From Hofstenia miamia (taxonomy: Eukaryota > Xenacoelomorpha > Acoela), in contig SCFE01000114.1 in NCBI GenBank assembly GCA_004352715.1, positions 1,238,154 to 1,302,153 on the forward strand: DNA of 64,000 nucleotides. Reading direction: 5' to 3'. The notes under the pieces are model-generated. The model saw only the letters and a program-made list of their open reading frames with translations. It did no database searches and was not told the origin of the DNA. This document shows, piece after piece, positions 53,352 through 64,000 of this stretch. The first letter of the stretch is position 1; every line of letters starts with the position of its first letter. A program made the translations under genes and the position numbers.

Positions 53352-54372
53352 GAGCCAATTACCAAGGTGATGGAGCCATGTGACGTTTCCTCTTCAGTTC
53401 TTCTGTGGGCTACTGCCCAAAGCTGATCTCCACAACACAGTTCCCCTCCTTTGTGAACAGTGACTGAATCCACTGCACCATCTCAGCTCAAATGGAACTA
53501 ATTATGTGTACCTTACTTTAGCTCAGTGCGTGCACTCAAGTCAAGTTGTAACTGACTTAAACTCAATTTTGTAAAGTGTTTGTTGATTTGATTAAGTAAA
53601 GCAACTGGGCATTGACACTAACTGCATTGAAATAATATTAAGGTAGCCATTACCATAAAATTATTGGCTTTGTAATTTAATTAATAAGACTGCAGTTTCC
53701 TATACTTACATTTAATAACGATACATGTAAGGTCATTTATTTGGTCGATTATAGTCAAGTCTCCTACTATTAAGAATATATATATTCCTAGGTTTTGACT
53801 ATCCAATTGTTTCAAGCATTAATTATTTCATACATGTACAGATTGATAGTCAGACTAGGCAAGAATCGAAAAACTCCTAACTGTAATGTAAGTGCTGTTT
53901 CATGACTGGCATAAAGACCCTTCGAATCAATCCCGTGATGGAATCCAGCCACTACTCAACACAACTTGCCTAGCTGCACATTTTATTAAATAATCAAACC
54001 AGATAAATGTAGAATGAAAATAAAATAAACTCCGAAGAATTTATTGTTCATCAAATTTCTAGTTAGTTCAAAGCTATTTATTTAAAATTTCTAAAGTACC
54101 TGCTGATTTTGAATTTCAAATAATTCTTCTGCCAATATGGCTGTTCATATGTAAGTGTAATTTCGCTCATTGCAATTTGTCAAATGTTACTTGATCAGCT
54201 AACAAGTTTTTCTTAATTTGAACAATATTGTAGCTTAGTTGCATCTTACAAAAAATGAATAGAATCATTAACTAAATTTTACAATCATATTTTTGATTAT
54301 CTTTTAATCACTATAATCATTCGACGTTAATCCTTCGTTTGTTGCAGCTATTATTTTTGGGATGATGCTACA
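53352..54372 (+). repeat. Family B LTR, 5'-truncated
   Basis: Similar to 2550-3188 and 17900-18925 (GCCATGTG, CTCAGCTCAA, CTTACTTTAGCTCAGTGCGTG, TTGGCTTTGTAATTTAATTA). It ends GATGATGCTACA at 54372. It keeps CpGs (TTCGAATC, TCGACGTTAAT) that are decayed elsewhere. Confidence 0.6.
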
Positions 54373-55499
54373 TTAGCAAACTTTTAATGAATGAACATTA
54401 GAAAATTACAATAAAGTACAAACTACAAAATAATTAAAATAATTTAATTTCTATTTCAAATCTTAACAGATTTTTGAAGCAATGCTATATATTTCAAATA
54501 TAAAGAGTAACATCACCATCTTTTTAATTGAAGTAGGAAAAAATTAACCAATATTAACTGAGAGTGTATGCAAACACTATCTACACTTCACAAAGTTTAT
54601 ATGTTGTTGATGATAAAGGCTTAGAATTTCCCTAAATCCTCCACAACAATAGAGTAATATTGTCTAGGAACTAATTTCTAATTCACAAAATCAAACATTA
54701 AATTGCAATTCTTCCCATCTAAAAAATTAAGGTGTTCTATAGATTTCTTTTTCACATAAGAGTACTTTGTAAAAATTCAAACTTGATGAAAGCCTTCCAT
54801 TAGTGCTTGCATCAATTGCCATGCTAGCTTAGGAAATTACTGTCACTAAGACATGCTAAGAAGACATTAATATCTGTTGCTTAGGGTTGCAACTGAGAAC
54901 ATTTGACTAAAGATTCCAAAAAACTAGCAAATGGAAGAATTCTATAATAGAATCAGAAAATGAAACTTGATTTTACATATATGTAAAATATATTTACATT
55001 ACAAAAAATTTTAATAACAAGGAATTTTAACAAGAAAAAACCCTCAAACTTTTGTATTTAGAAATTTGACAATTTTGCAATATTCAAATTTACAGTTAGC
55101 ATTGTTAAGTTAGTAATAATTCATTTTTCATGCGTAAAATTTTGTTTTTATATTATACATATTTGCAAAACTACAGATTTTATATTTTTCTAGCGAAGTT
55201 TAGTATTTTGCACCAAGTATACGCGAACGAGGGTTTAAAAATTTTTATTGGAATTTCCTTAATTATAAAATTCGACTAGTCCTAATGTTAAAGTTGTAGC
55301 TATTAATGGATATATTTTACATAAGCGTTTGTAAATGCATGTTAATGTAATGCCAATAAAAACCAAGTTTTTCATTGTGCCCAATATACAATATGGAATA
55401 TTACTATATTATTGTTTTTCATATACTAAAACTACATCTTTAGAATCCATAAGAAAATTTTGCGTATTAAGTGTAATATGAAAGTGAAGTTGAATAGGT
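54373..55499. other. No recognisable feature
   Basis: AT-rich DNA. From about 55180 on CpGs become more common, consistent with leaving the retrotransposon cluster. Confidence 0.55.
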
Positions 55500-55749
55500 A
55501 CGGATTGGGCGTTATTGTACTTTAGGGGACCCAGTTTGAGTGACGTCATAAAATGGGTATTAAACTCTAACCTTAACCCTAACCCTATTCCCCAACCAAT
55601 GCAATTATATTGCATTTCATTTTGTTGATTAATTTTTTGCAAAATTTTTAAGTTTTGGGGTAGGGATTAAGGTTAGGGTTAAAGTTTTATACCCATTTTA
55701 TGACGTCACTCAAACTGGGTCCCCTAAAGTACAATAACGCCACGGATTG
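55500..55749. mobile_element. MITE with long inverted arms and 8-bp target duplication
   Basis: A 234-bp element (55508-55741) starts GGCGTTATTGTACTTTAGGG and ends with its exact reverse complement. The arms match almost perfectly for about 50 bp, and with small changes for about 80 bp. ACGGATTG flanks it on both sides (55500-55507 and 55742-55749). No coding capacity. An 8-bp duplication fits hAT or P-like transposases acting in trans. The arms contain short runs of CCTAACCCTAACC and a TGACGTCA palindrome. Confidence 0.88.
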
Positions 55750-56334
55750 AAGGTGTTTATTACACAAATTTTTGACTGATCTTAGTTTTTGTAAATTGGA
55801 TTAATGGATTTTAAAAAATGGTATTTTCCTCAAATTTTCTGCAAGCGGCAAAACGGACTATACCGTTAATTCGGTGTAATTAGCTATTAATTAAATCTAA
55901 AATTAAAAGCGAAAATTTAATTAAATTATAATGATTCAGAATTTATGAAGTATTAACAATAACATACAAAACTAGTAAATAGAGAAATTTATTGACGAAA
56001 TTATCTAAAATTAGTAGTATACGAAAATAATGAGCAATCCCTGAAATAATTTGATTTACTTTAGTCATTCCCACATTCATTTGATTTTATTTAAGTTGTG
56101 TCTCAGTATATACATGCGAAACGTGTGCACTTGTCGTGATGAATTCACTCCTTACAAATTTTCGTGTGCTGACAACACAGTACAGCTCCAAGATTCCCAT
56201 CGCACCGGAGCTTTGGAATCATATCAATGCCTTCTCATACTTGTACAGTTTGTTTTGCTAGTGTGTAGCCACAATATGGTAGTTGAGTAGGGATTCTCGT
56301 GCATGAATTTAACAGAAACTGATCATATGAACCA
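55750..56334. other. Unassigned interval, host-like
   Basis: CpGs are retained and a 79-codon frame (56051-56290) is open, partly with ordinary codon choice (LQDSHRTGALESYQ). I cannot assign it. It may be an exon related to the next entry or a chance frame. Confidence 0.35.
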
Positions 56335-56637
56335 GATGCACTAAGAGTGATACAGGAATTTTTCTGCCGTGAGTACTTTGAGAACTTTCATATTTCACAC
56401 GAATTGGATGAAATCGTCATGATGGTGTCCAAGAAATTCCAAGAAGAAAGCAAGGCAATGAAGGCGGACAATTGTCGAAAGAAATCGTATGCTGAAGATC
56501 GTCAGTGGCTAAATGTGTTCAAGCGGAGAACGGCAACCACAGTGCAGAAGGATATCACATCAACTACCTCTGAGATCGAGAAGGCTGGAGAACTTGTTGA
56601 ACAGCTCAAGAGACGCAGTTGCTATGTCTTTCGTTAA
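56335..56637 (+). CDS. Hypothetical protein, last exon or pseudogene
   Basis: An open frame from GAT at 56335 to TAA at 56635-56637 gives DALRVIQEFFCREYFENFH, ELDEIVMMVSKKFQEESKAM, YAEDRQWLNVFKRRTAT and IEKAGELVEQLKRRSCYVFR. Codon use is balanced, CpGs are retained, and the protein looks like a soluble helical domain, unlike chance AT-rich frames nearby. In frame there is a TGA at 56320, and TTTAACAG just before (56310-56318) resembles an acceptor, but that exon would include the TGA. So either the true acceptor is elsewhere or this is a pseudogene. I do not recognise the family. Confidence 0.35.
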   Translation, partial: DALRVIQEFFCREYFENFHISHELDEIVMMVSKKFQEESKAMKADNCRKKSYAEDRQWLNVFKRRTATTVQKDITSTTSEIEKAGELVEQLKRRSCYVFR

Positions 56638-57519
56638 CAATAATAATTAATAGTTTAATGCATATCTTAAATGGCGTAGTTTGCTGTTGTTACGCCCAGT
56701 ACCGGTACTTCCATTTTATTTTCATGTTATCGTATGATCAACAACTTTATCATGCCTCCGCAATAGCTGAATAATTTGCTTTTCTTTTTAAATTTATTGT
56801 TTATCACCTGTGTATGTGAGCAGCTCATATTGAGCTCTTTTCAGTTTAAATTTTGTCGTTCGTCCTTTTTGATAATGTTTTCTGCAAGCTACATGTATAC
56901 CTTCAGTGTATTGCTACAAACATACATTTTGGTAGAAAATCACACTGTCTGCTATGAATTTCCTCTGGGTGATTTTCAAGAATATACAAAAGGTATCTAA
57001 AACTGATTTTTTTGCCTTTGTGAGGAATATTACTTGAGGTCACATGTCATTAGGTCATTCTATGACTTGAGATCCCTAAAAAGTCACCATTTTCAGATCA
57101 ATACAAGGTCCCTAATAAATTCAATCAAATGGTCAGTCTGTTTATGTATGTATGTATGTATGTACGTGTTCTGAAATATTTCCAAGCTCACTTTTGAAAT
57201 GGGTATTACTTTATTATTTTTTCCAAAATATCAATAGAAAAGTTTCGCATTGCTTTCTATTGGATTGTTTTTGTTTAATTATATAAATATGTAGCCGGAT
57301 ATTTGTATGCCAACCATAAATAATGTAGTAAAATATATTCATATATATCGTGTTTAGCTAAAATATGTTTGTAAACACAAGAGCTAAACTAAAACTTCTT
57401 ATTGATGAACCCAATTTACTCAGGCATCTTGGCAATTGATCGCCAATTTTGTTAATTCTAATTTTTTTTTTNAATTGGACTGTGCTAAAACCTTACATTA
57501 TGATAATATATATACACTA

Positions 57520-57550
<31 letters not shown>
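56638..57550. other. No gene seen; GTAT and TA microsatellites
   Basis: A (GTAT)n tract lies at 57143-57163 and (TA)n at 57522-57552 directly left of the Tc1 element. A single N is at 57472. Confidence 0.6.
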
Positions 57551-57553
<3 letters not shown>

Positions 57554-58853
57554 TATAATTTGTCTGGACTTATTAGGACTATTGCCAATCAGACAATAAA
57601 AGCTTCAAATATAATGTAAAAATCAACAAATCACGCTGAGTAACAGTTCAAAAACAGTCAATATTTCTGTGGCCACCTTTCACTTCAATCACGCCAGCAA
57701 CTTGTGGCATGCTGTCAACAAGATTGTGCAACACATCAGTAATTGTAGGATCGTGATGCCAAATATTTATGATCTTAGCTTATCAACTCTTGTTTGGTTA
57801 TAATTGATTCTGCAGCCAACCAACGGGTAATGATGGCCCACGAGTTTTCTATTGGATTTAGGTCAGGGGTATTGCCTGGCCATCCAATAACTTGACATTA
57901 ATCCTATCAAAATAGTGCTTCACAAGACGAGCTGTGTGGCATGGGGCGCAATCTTGCATAAATATTCCCTCATAATCCGGAAACCATTTATGAAGTTGCG
58001 GCATCATTCTTGTTTGCATTACTTGTAGGTAAGATGTTGCATTCATGGAACCTTCGCAGGCATGGAGCCAACCAGTTCCATGATAGGAAACGTTCCCCAC
58101 ATAATGACCTTGGTCGGATGTTTCACTAGCTGCTGCACTGGAGCAGGTGACCTGATTGGCTACCAAACACGTTGTTGCAAAGCTTCCTGGCACTCGAAAG
58201 TTGACTCATCACTGAAAGCAACCTTCCTCCACTCTTCCACAATCCAATTAGCATGCTGACGGGCGAAGGCAGGGCGCTTTTGTTTCATTTCATTTGTCTA
58301 TCGTGGCACTGTTCGAGGCCTCACAGTATGGCAAACCATCTCATGGAGTCTTGTTCACACAGTACATGAAGAAGACGTGATGAGTGGTTCCTTACGTATA
58401 GTGTACACCAAGAATCGATCGTCTTGCGGGGTTGACTTCCTCTTAGCTCCACATTTCCCACGTCTATTAACAGTGAAGGCGCTTCCAGTAGCCATATTAG
58501 TCTTCACTCTAACAACAGAAGTCTTTGAAATATTGCCGCGAGTGGCAATTACATATTGAGGCAAACTTTCACGCAACAACACTTCGATTTTCCCCACCTG
58601 TATTTGAGTTAAATTTGTGGATTTTAAACATTTTACAATGTCTGATTGGCAATGGTCCTAATAATATGTTCAGACAAATTTTTACATTGTGTCTGGCTTG
58701 GTAGTGTTTGACTGAGACCAGTTTATATTGTACTGTAATGTAGGTTTATATGTTAACTTGCTGTAGTGAAAAGGGCATGAAAGGTAGGGTTATCGATCTA
58801 TCATAAGAAAATAAAAAAAATGAGGTGGTCCTAATAAAATGTCCCAGACAGTA
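57551..58853 (-). mobile_element. Tc1/mariner element (Tc1-like, about 1.3 kb)
   Basis: Left terminal repeat at about 57551-57595 (TACTATAATTTGTCTGGACT...). An inverted copy lies at 58639-58680, and a second, shorter inverted copy ends TGTCCCAGACAGTA at 58824-58853. TA at both outer ends fits TA target use, and the insertion sits between TA microsatellites. A degenerate transposase gene on the minus strand fills the interior. Length is typical for Tc1. Confidence 0.82.
57648..58597 (-). pseudogene. Tc1 transposase, DD34E type, degenerate
   Basis: Cut-and-paste transposase. N-terminus MGKIEVLLRESLPQYVIAT with a paired-like helix-turn-helix and then RRGKCGAKRKSTPQDDRFL, a typical Tc1 linker. 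Catalytic blocks: WRKVAFSDES (first Asp), FMQDCAPCHTA (second Asp), and DWPGNTPDLNPIENSW (Glu). The C-terminus shows DVLHNLVDSMPQVAGVIE. These blocks lie in different frames, with stops near 58357, 58140 and 57775, so the gene is dead. About 315 codons are spanned, against about 340 in the family. Confidence 0.85.
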
Positions 58854-58861
58854 TATGTACA

Positions 58862-58900
<39 letters not shown>

Positions 58901-59401
58901 TAAGTAATATGGGTTTTATACTGAACGCCCGCGACCACCGATTTGCCCCATACTTAGCACCCGCAAGCAGTTCGGTCGGTTAACATCAAAAAAAGCCCAA
59001 ATTAAGTATGCGTGATAGCTGTAGGGTTCATTTAATAGCCACACATCAAATTTGGGCTCAAGGGAAGCAATTCTCAAAAAATATATTAAACTGAAAAAAA
59101 AATGAAAAATATTGTTGAAAAAATTGGATTTATTACCATTTCAACAGTTATGGATGCGTTTTAGAACTAATTTTTTACATTTTCAAAAAATGTAGGCGTT
59201 GTTCAATATCTGATGTTATTTTAAGGTCGATGTTCCCAATGAAAATGAGGTCCGCTTCCGACCATATCAAAAATTCCGATTTCAGCCGGAATATATGCGA
59301 TATTGCGCAGTTTTTCATCAGTGTCTGTAAACAACATGCTTAAGCCATTTCTGGTGTCAAAATTTGGAAAAAGCGTGCGCAGGGTACAGTCCTGTTTCAA
59401 A
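58854..59401. other. (TA)n tract and CpG-rich unique sequence
   Basis: (TA)n at 58868-58896, then about 500 bp with many CpGs (GAACGCCCGCGACCACCG, GGTCGGTTAAC). No coding frame is supported. It may form a non-autonomous element together with the following repeat; see findings. Confidence 0.5.
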
Positions 59402-59576
59402 ATTTTACGTAGCGCCCATATATATTTGACAACCTTTACCAGAGCGCTCGTATATATTTGGTGATTTTATCTTAGCGGCCGTATATATATATATATANTT
59501 TACGTAGCGCCCATATATATTTGACAACCTTTACCAGAGCGCTCGTATATATTTGGTGATTTTATCTTAGCGGCCG

Positions 59577-59590
<14 letters not shown>
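59402..59590 (+). repeat. 96-bp duplication across a single N, with internal AGCGC motif
   Basis: The stretch from TTTTACGTAGCGCCC to CTTAGCGGCCGTATA appears at 59402-59497 and again from 59499. The lone N at 59498 and the identity suggest an assembly join in a TA-rich tract. Each copy holds three related motifs (AGCGCCCATATATA, AGCGCTCGTATATA, AGCGGCCGTATATA) spaced about 38 bp. (TA)n follows at 59585-59614. Confidence 0.75.
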
Positions 59591-59614
<24 letters not shown>

Positions 59615-59617
<3 letters not shown>

Positions 59618-60370
59618 TATTTTCTTATATATAAATATTGTTGTTTATTTACTTTAGTTAAAGTGCTAGATCAACTTCACAGGAAACGCAATAAATTCAT
59701 TTATTCGCAAAGCAGTGATTAATTAATTTCTTACTTTCCTTGTTATTGGTAATATGTAGCATAGTTTATTTAATTAGTTTTATCGTAAAAATGCTGTTTT
59801 GGATGTTTTGCGCGGGGTCCACATCTTTACGCTCAAAAGCAATTATTAGACTTGCAGCATTATAAACGTATTGACATAATATAATTATCCTGTAAATACA
59901 TACACTTTAATATCAACTGTTTTAAACGAACACTGCTCAGGTCATAGGACACCAATTAACGTAAACTAGTAACAAATTTACGAGAATTTTCAAGAGAAGT
60001 ATGTCGTTTGTCTGATGGGTTGTTTGACGAATGTTTGATAATGTATCTTCGCAACATGTTTGCAAAACAATTATTATTAATAGCTTGCTTGATCGGACGT
60101 TTGATAATGTATCACACAACAACAATGTTTATAATCGATTTTTATTTCAATATATATTTTTTTAAATATATTTTTTTGCGGAATATATATTTCAAATTTA
60201 CGTGTGATAGTTTTTTTAGCAACCATAGATTATAATAATTGCTATTAATACAAATGCATAGGTAGTAGGCTTTTTGTTATCTGCTTGAGCTTTATCACCT
60301 GATACACATAAGAAATGACATTGGATGAACTTTATTTACTTTTGCCATGAGTGCAATAACGTAATTGGTA
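59615..60370. other. SmD1 upstream region, no gene seen
   Basis: AT-rich with scattered CpGs. It should contain the SmD1 promoter, but no defined core element can be supported. Confidence 0.5.
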
Positions 60371-60381
60371 TTCTTTTTTAG
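60371..60381 (+). promoter_or_regulatory. 3' splice acceptor directly before the SmD1 start
   Basis: TTCTTTTTTAG is followed by AAT and the ATG at 60385. It is a strong polypyrimidine acceptor three bases before the start codon, as in BCAS2 at 474-486. It indicates a 5'-UTR intron or spliced-leader trans-splicing. Confidence 0.6.
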
Positions 60382-60384
60382 AAT

Positions 60385-60777
60385 ATGAAACTGGTTAGAT
60401 TTTTGATGAAGCTCAGTCATGAGTCTGTTACAATTGAATTAAAAAATGGTTCTGTTGTTCAAGGCACAGTAACTGGTGTTGAGGTGACGATGAACACTCA
60501 TCTTAAGAATGTCAAACTAACTATGAAAAATAGATCGGATCCCATTGCTATGGATGCCCTCACCATTCGAGGTAATAATATTAGACATTTCATTTTGCCA
60601 GATAGTCTGGCGTTGGACACTCTCTTAATTGATGACACTCCACGTGCTAAATTCAAACCAGGCTCAAGAGATAAGATGCGACCAGGCATGCGTGGACGCG
60701 GTCGAGGTCGAGGTGGTCCCAGGGGTCGAGGTCGAGGTGGTCCTAGAAGACCTGGCGGAATGGGTGGTCGTTTCTAA
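60385..60777 (+). CDS. SNRPD1: Small nuclear ribonucleoprotein Sm D1
   Basis: SmD1 is one of seven Sm proteins forming the ring around the Sm site of U1, U2, U4 and U5 snRNAs, and the RG tail is methylated and bound by SMN. The 130-residue frame is intact. Sm1 motif: [40 protein letters not shown]; Sm2 motif: [15 protein letters not shown]; then [14 protein letters not shown] and a C-terminal RG/GRG-rich tail from residue 100 on. It differs from common animal forms in [17 protein letters not shown] and in having DDTPRAK after the Sm fold. The coding region has no intron, although the splice acceptor upstream argues against a processed retrocopy. A possible polyadenylation signal AATAAA is at 61048. 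Confidence 0.97.
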   Translation: MKLVRFLMKLSHESVTIELKNGSVVQGTVTGVEVTMNTHLKNVKLTMKNRSDPIAMDALTIRGNNIRHFILPDSLALDTLLIDDTPRAKFKPGSRDKMRPGMRGRGRGRGGPRGRGRGGPRRPGGMGGRF

Positions 60778-63700
60778 GTGTTATTTATTTGTTATGTCCA
60801 GGATTTTTTTTGAATATATCTAGTTTTTAGTTGTTTTCAAAATTATTTTTATTCGAATTGTTGAATCAAAATTCATTTCTAGTTTATCACACATTTATGT
60901 TATATTTATGAATGTTTCTCACTTTATCATAAAATATCAAATTGTCTGTTTATTAAATGATGAATTTAATGATATACTAATAAGGGATGAAATTCTTTAT
61001 TTCTTTATAATGAAATTTTGTGTTTGATGTTCATCTGGATGTTCAAAAATAAATAGCTTAAAATGAATTTTTTCAAAAAGAATGTACTAATCTATGCTCA
61101 ATTTTTATAATTTAATTGGACACATTCTGTTTTCATTAATATTCACATCTCCAAGAGTTGTCTAAATGTTTAGTAGACTTCCTAATTATATTTTGAAGTT
61201 TTTTAAATTGGGGAATTCGAGATAAATTTAAACCGTTCCACTTCTTTGTGCCTATACCCTTTTGAGGTCTATGATTGGAAACAATAAAATCATCATGTCA
61301 TAATCAATTTTAATTTGATAGACTCGTGTTTTGGAATGAAATATAGTAGTTGTACATTTTCCTAAGTGAAGTTTTTGTTTGTAGTTGTGAATTGTGATAA
61401 AATAGAATCCTGCAATATTGAAATTGGATAAAGATAATTGCATTGATCAATTGTTTATCTTTTTTCTCCATTAACCATTTTTCTAATTTTAGAAATATAT
61501 TGATGAATATTTTACCCAATTTGTTGTGTAGAGGTATTATTTTTTCTGAGTACTCTTTTCAGAATTTTCGGTCTCTTGAACGGAATACTAACTGTTTTTG
61601 ATTTACTGAATGTGAACAACTTTATTTGACATTCAACATGTTGTTGTAAATATTTAGCGAATATAATTGCTTTCTTTTCTGTATTTATAAGAGAGGTATC
61701 ATTAGCATATTGATTTGCAATAGGATCCATAGTATATAATGATAAATCACTACTCTGTAATACTACTTGATCTATATTGATATTTCAAAAGAAAATAATA
61801 TCTATCCCGACTGGTTCTCGACGATTTTCTAAGAATCTCATAATAAAATTCGCGTATACCAAATTTTTTGCTGTATTAATTTTTCTTTGTAAAATGTAAA
61901 AATTCATTTATTTGAAAGCCTTGCTCTAATCTTGAAATGCAACCGCATGTGTTTTTTTTCAAATGTGGTTAGTTTTTAAGTGATTGATAATTTTGTTAAG
62001 GGAATTTTGTTTGCATTTTAAGTGAGATTATGATTTTGAACAGCATTGGGTCATCTCTCTTATGAGTTACTACATCAGTTGCTAATTTTACTGTTGCTCA
62101 AATGGGTCCTAAAAATTGATCCAATGAGATTTTTCCAAATTTTGAGATTGCTTTGCGTTCTGCTGTATATTGTTACTAATTGACATTTTTATTGTTAAAA
62201 TTTAAAATTCAGAATGCATTAGTATCAATATTTCGCCTCCTATTTACGCAAAATTGGACAACATTAATCATACGTCAGCAGCTGTCGTAAAGTTTTTTAT
62301 GCTAAAAAACGTTTATAATAAGAGAATAAAAATGCTTGCCTGAAAATGTAAATATTTATACTGGTTTTCATTAAGATTTTCAAAAAGATTTTCCAAAATA
62401 TTGTCGTTAAGTTAACAAAAATTTAATACTTACCTAATGTTAGGTTAATTTCACACATGTTTTAGATTAATATTTTTTAATAGTGATAACTAGCAGTTAG
62501 GGGCTAGTGTAATTGTTTAAGGATTTTATAAAATTACAATTTTTAATAAACTTGAACTTAGTCTTAGAACCTGTGAGTTGACTTTTTTAGGCTAGAGTCG
62601 GGTTGGAACCCTAACTCGCGAGTTCGAGTCTAGTTAGACTTATATTTAGACATTTTTCTCTGACTAACTATATATAACTGTGCTACCCTATATAAATACA
62701 GCATTTTAAACTGAATCAGAGAAACTAAACCTAATGGCTTACAATGTGAGAGATATAGTGAAAGGTCGGTGGATTCTTCTACATTATAGGCAAAATTTGA
62801 AGAAAAATAGTACTCGAACTCGACACGAATTTCGAGTAATCGCAGAGCCCTAACTAGGATTGTTTCCTAATATGAGTAGTCTTCAGAATTAAGTAGAACA
62901 TTTGGTAATTTCAATTTTCGTGATATATTCATTTATTTCAATTTGAATTCATACATTTCTGTATATTGGTATGTCAACCAGCATTGCGAAATACAGACTT
63001 AAGCTTAGCCTTAACAATACATTCGTTATTTGCTTATCTTGACTTTACTAAATGTTAATGGGAAAACCTAAAACAACAAATGATTTTGTTAAATACGTTT
63101 GTAAATATTTAAGTGTTTTGAACCCCATATTAAATAATCACATCTGAAATATAATCATAGCATAGTAAATACGGAAAATTTCTTTTTGTATTGTAAAAGT
63201 AACTTGCATTATAAACAGTAAGTGGAGTAATTTCTTTACTTTTTAATTTTGTCTAAATTTCCAGTAGCCACAATATGTTTCCATTGATTAGCTCACAATA
63301 TTGGATAGCTTGAAATTCGTTAAATTTATTGCAAAGGGCATGTCATTACATTTTAAATGCGCTTCTGTCACAAAGGACATAATTATTTTGAGGTTGGCTG
63401 TCGCATTTTATTCCCTAAAATAACGAAATATATTTCTGATAAAGACCTGTTTAAAACATTAATGTTCTACTATCCTGGTGCCAAACATGTAGCTGGATAG
63501 AAGATTACATGTAGAGGTAAAAGATATTCATTAAAAAGATCTTAGATAGAGCTTTGGGTTGTCCAATTTTTGACATCCATGAACTAGTAGCGCGGACATA
63601 ACTTAGTCAATAATTAAATGCGATGTTCCAGCAGAACAGTGCTCGGTGTCGAAAATCCAAAAAAGTACCTTATTGAATTGCTCAACATTGAAAGTTATTT

Positions 63701-64000
63701 GCAAAGGTGTTCAAACTCCATTCAATAAACGTTGAAAATGGATGAATGTGCTAGAATTCGTGTCTGCTGAAACTATCACTCGATCCTAAACACATTTTTC
63801 ATTATAAATTTTCTTAACAAAATGTCAAATTCTAATATCTTATACATGTATATACATGTATACAGTCAAACCTCAGTTGTCTATACTATTAGAATACTCA
63901 AAATAGGGCAGTTAAAAATTGCGCCCTTGACGTATTTAGTAAAATGACCCTCCATTTAGGGTCCATTAAAAGTGCAACTTATAAAACATGCACTGTAGAA
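60778..64000. other. 3.2 kb downstream of SmD1 without a recognisable gene
   Basis: AT-rich, host-like. Short open frames (for example minus 61730-61512) have no supportable match. A TACATGTATATACATGTATAC palindromic tract is at about 63841-63863. Confidence 0.5.

Noticed and set aside
55565-55680. Interstitial telomere from CCTAACCCTAACC runs
   Set aside because: The runs are short and are mirrored in the two arms of the MITE, so they belong to that element.
62600-62650. tRNA-like GAGTTCGAGTC near 62627
   Set aside because: A T-loop-like string only. No acceptor or anticodon stems could be built around it.

Overview
This is a stretch of AT-rich nuclear DNA from a eukaryote, most likely an invertebrate animal or a close relative. 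The evidence is two spliceosomal protein genes in animal-like form, introns with GT/AG ends, Ty3/Gypsy, Tc1, hAT and MULE-type transposon remains, and many TA microsatellites. I cannot name the species. The window holds seven runs of N (three of exactly 1000) and seven single-N joins. Several single-N joins and one short gap are flanked by duplicated sequence, so some repeats here are assembly products.

Layout. 1-470 (minus): the first two coding exons of a BCAS2/SPF27 gene. 1.7-54.4 kb: a graveyard of LTR retrotransposons. The dominant family, called A here, has long LTRs (about 0.9 kb, TGTAGA...TCTACA), a tRNA-Arg-like primer site, a gag with coiled coil and zinc knuckle, a -1 frameshift signal at the gag stop, pol (protease, RT, RNase H, integrase) and a very large third ORF of unknown function after integrase. 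Copies or pieces lie at 1696-2409 (minus), 4189-12853 (plus), 13017-14480 (minus), 14482-17679 (minus), 24023-26731 (minus), 27726-28081 (plus), 31656-32385 (plus), 32386-38107 (plus), 42895-52062 (plus) and 52064-53351 (plus). A second family, B, is seen only as LTRs (TGTAGCATC...GATGCTACA) at 2410, 12855, 17775, 21102 and 53352. Between them lie a probable MULE (inverted 16-bp minisatellites around a FLYWCH zinc-finger exon, 19.4-22.8 kb) and a hAT transposase fossil (23.1-23.9 kb). 54.4-64 kb: host-like DNA with a 234-bp MITE with an 8-bp target duplication (55508-55741), a possible coding exon (56335-56637), a Tc1 element (57551-58853) and an intact single-exon SmD1 (SNRPD1) gene (60385-60777).

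The family A copies are dead: stops, frameshifts, deletions and lost catalytic residues. Many stops are TGA at positions where sister copies have arginine, as expected from CpG decay. The most interesting object is ORF3, about 3.2-3.5 kb, colinear between two well-diverged copies, without visible envelope features, and in the better copy separated from pol by a single in-frame TGA. The two recognisable host genes both encode spliceosome parts, and both have a 3' splice acceptor three bases before the ATG.
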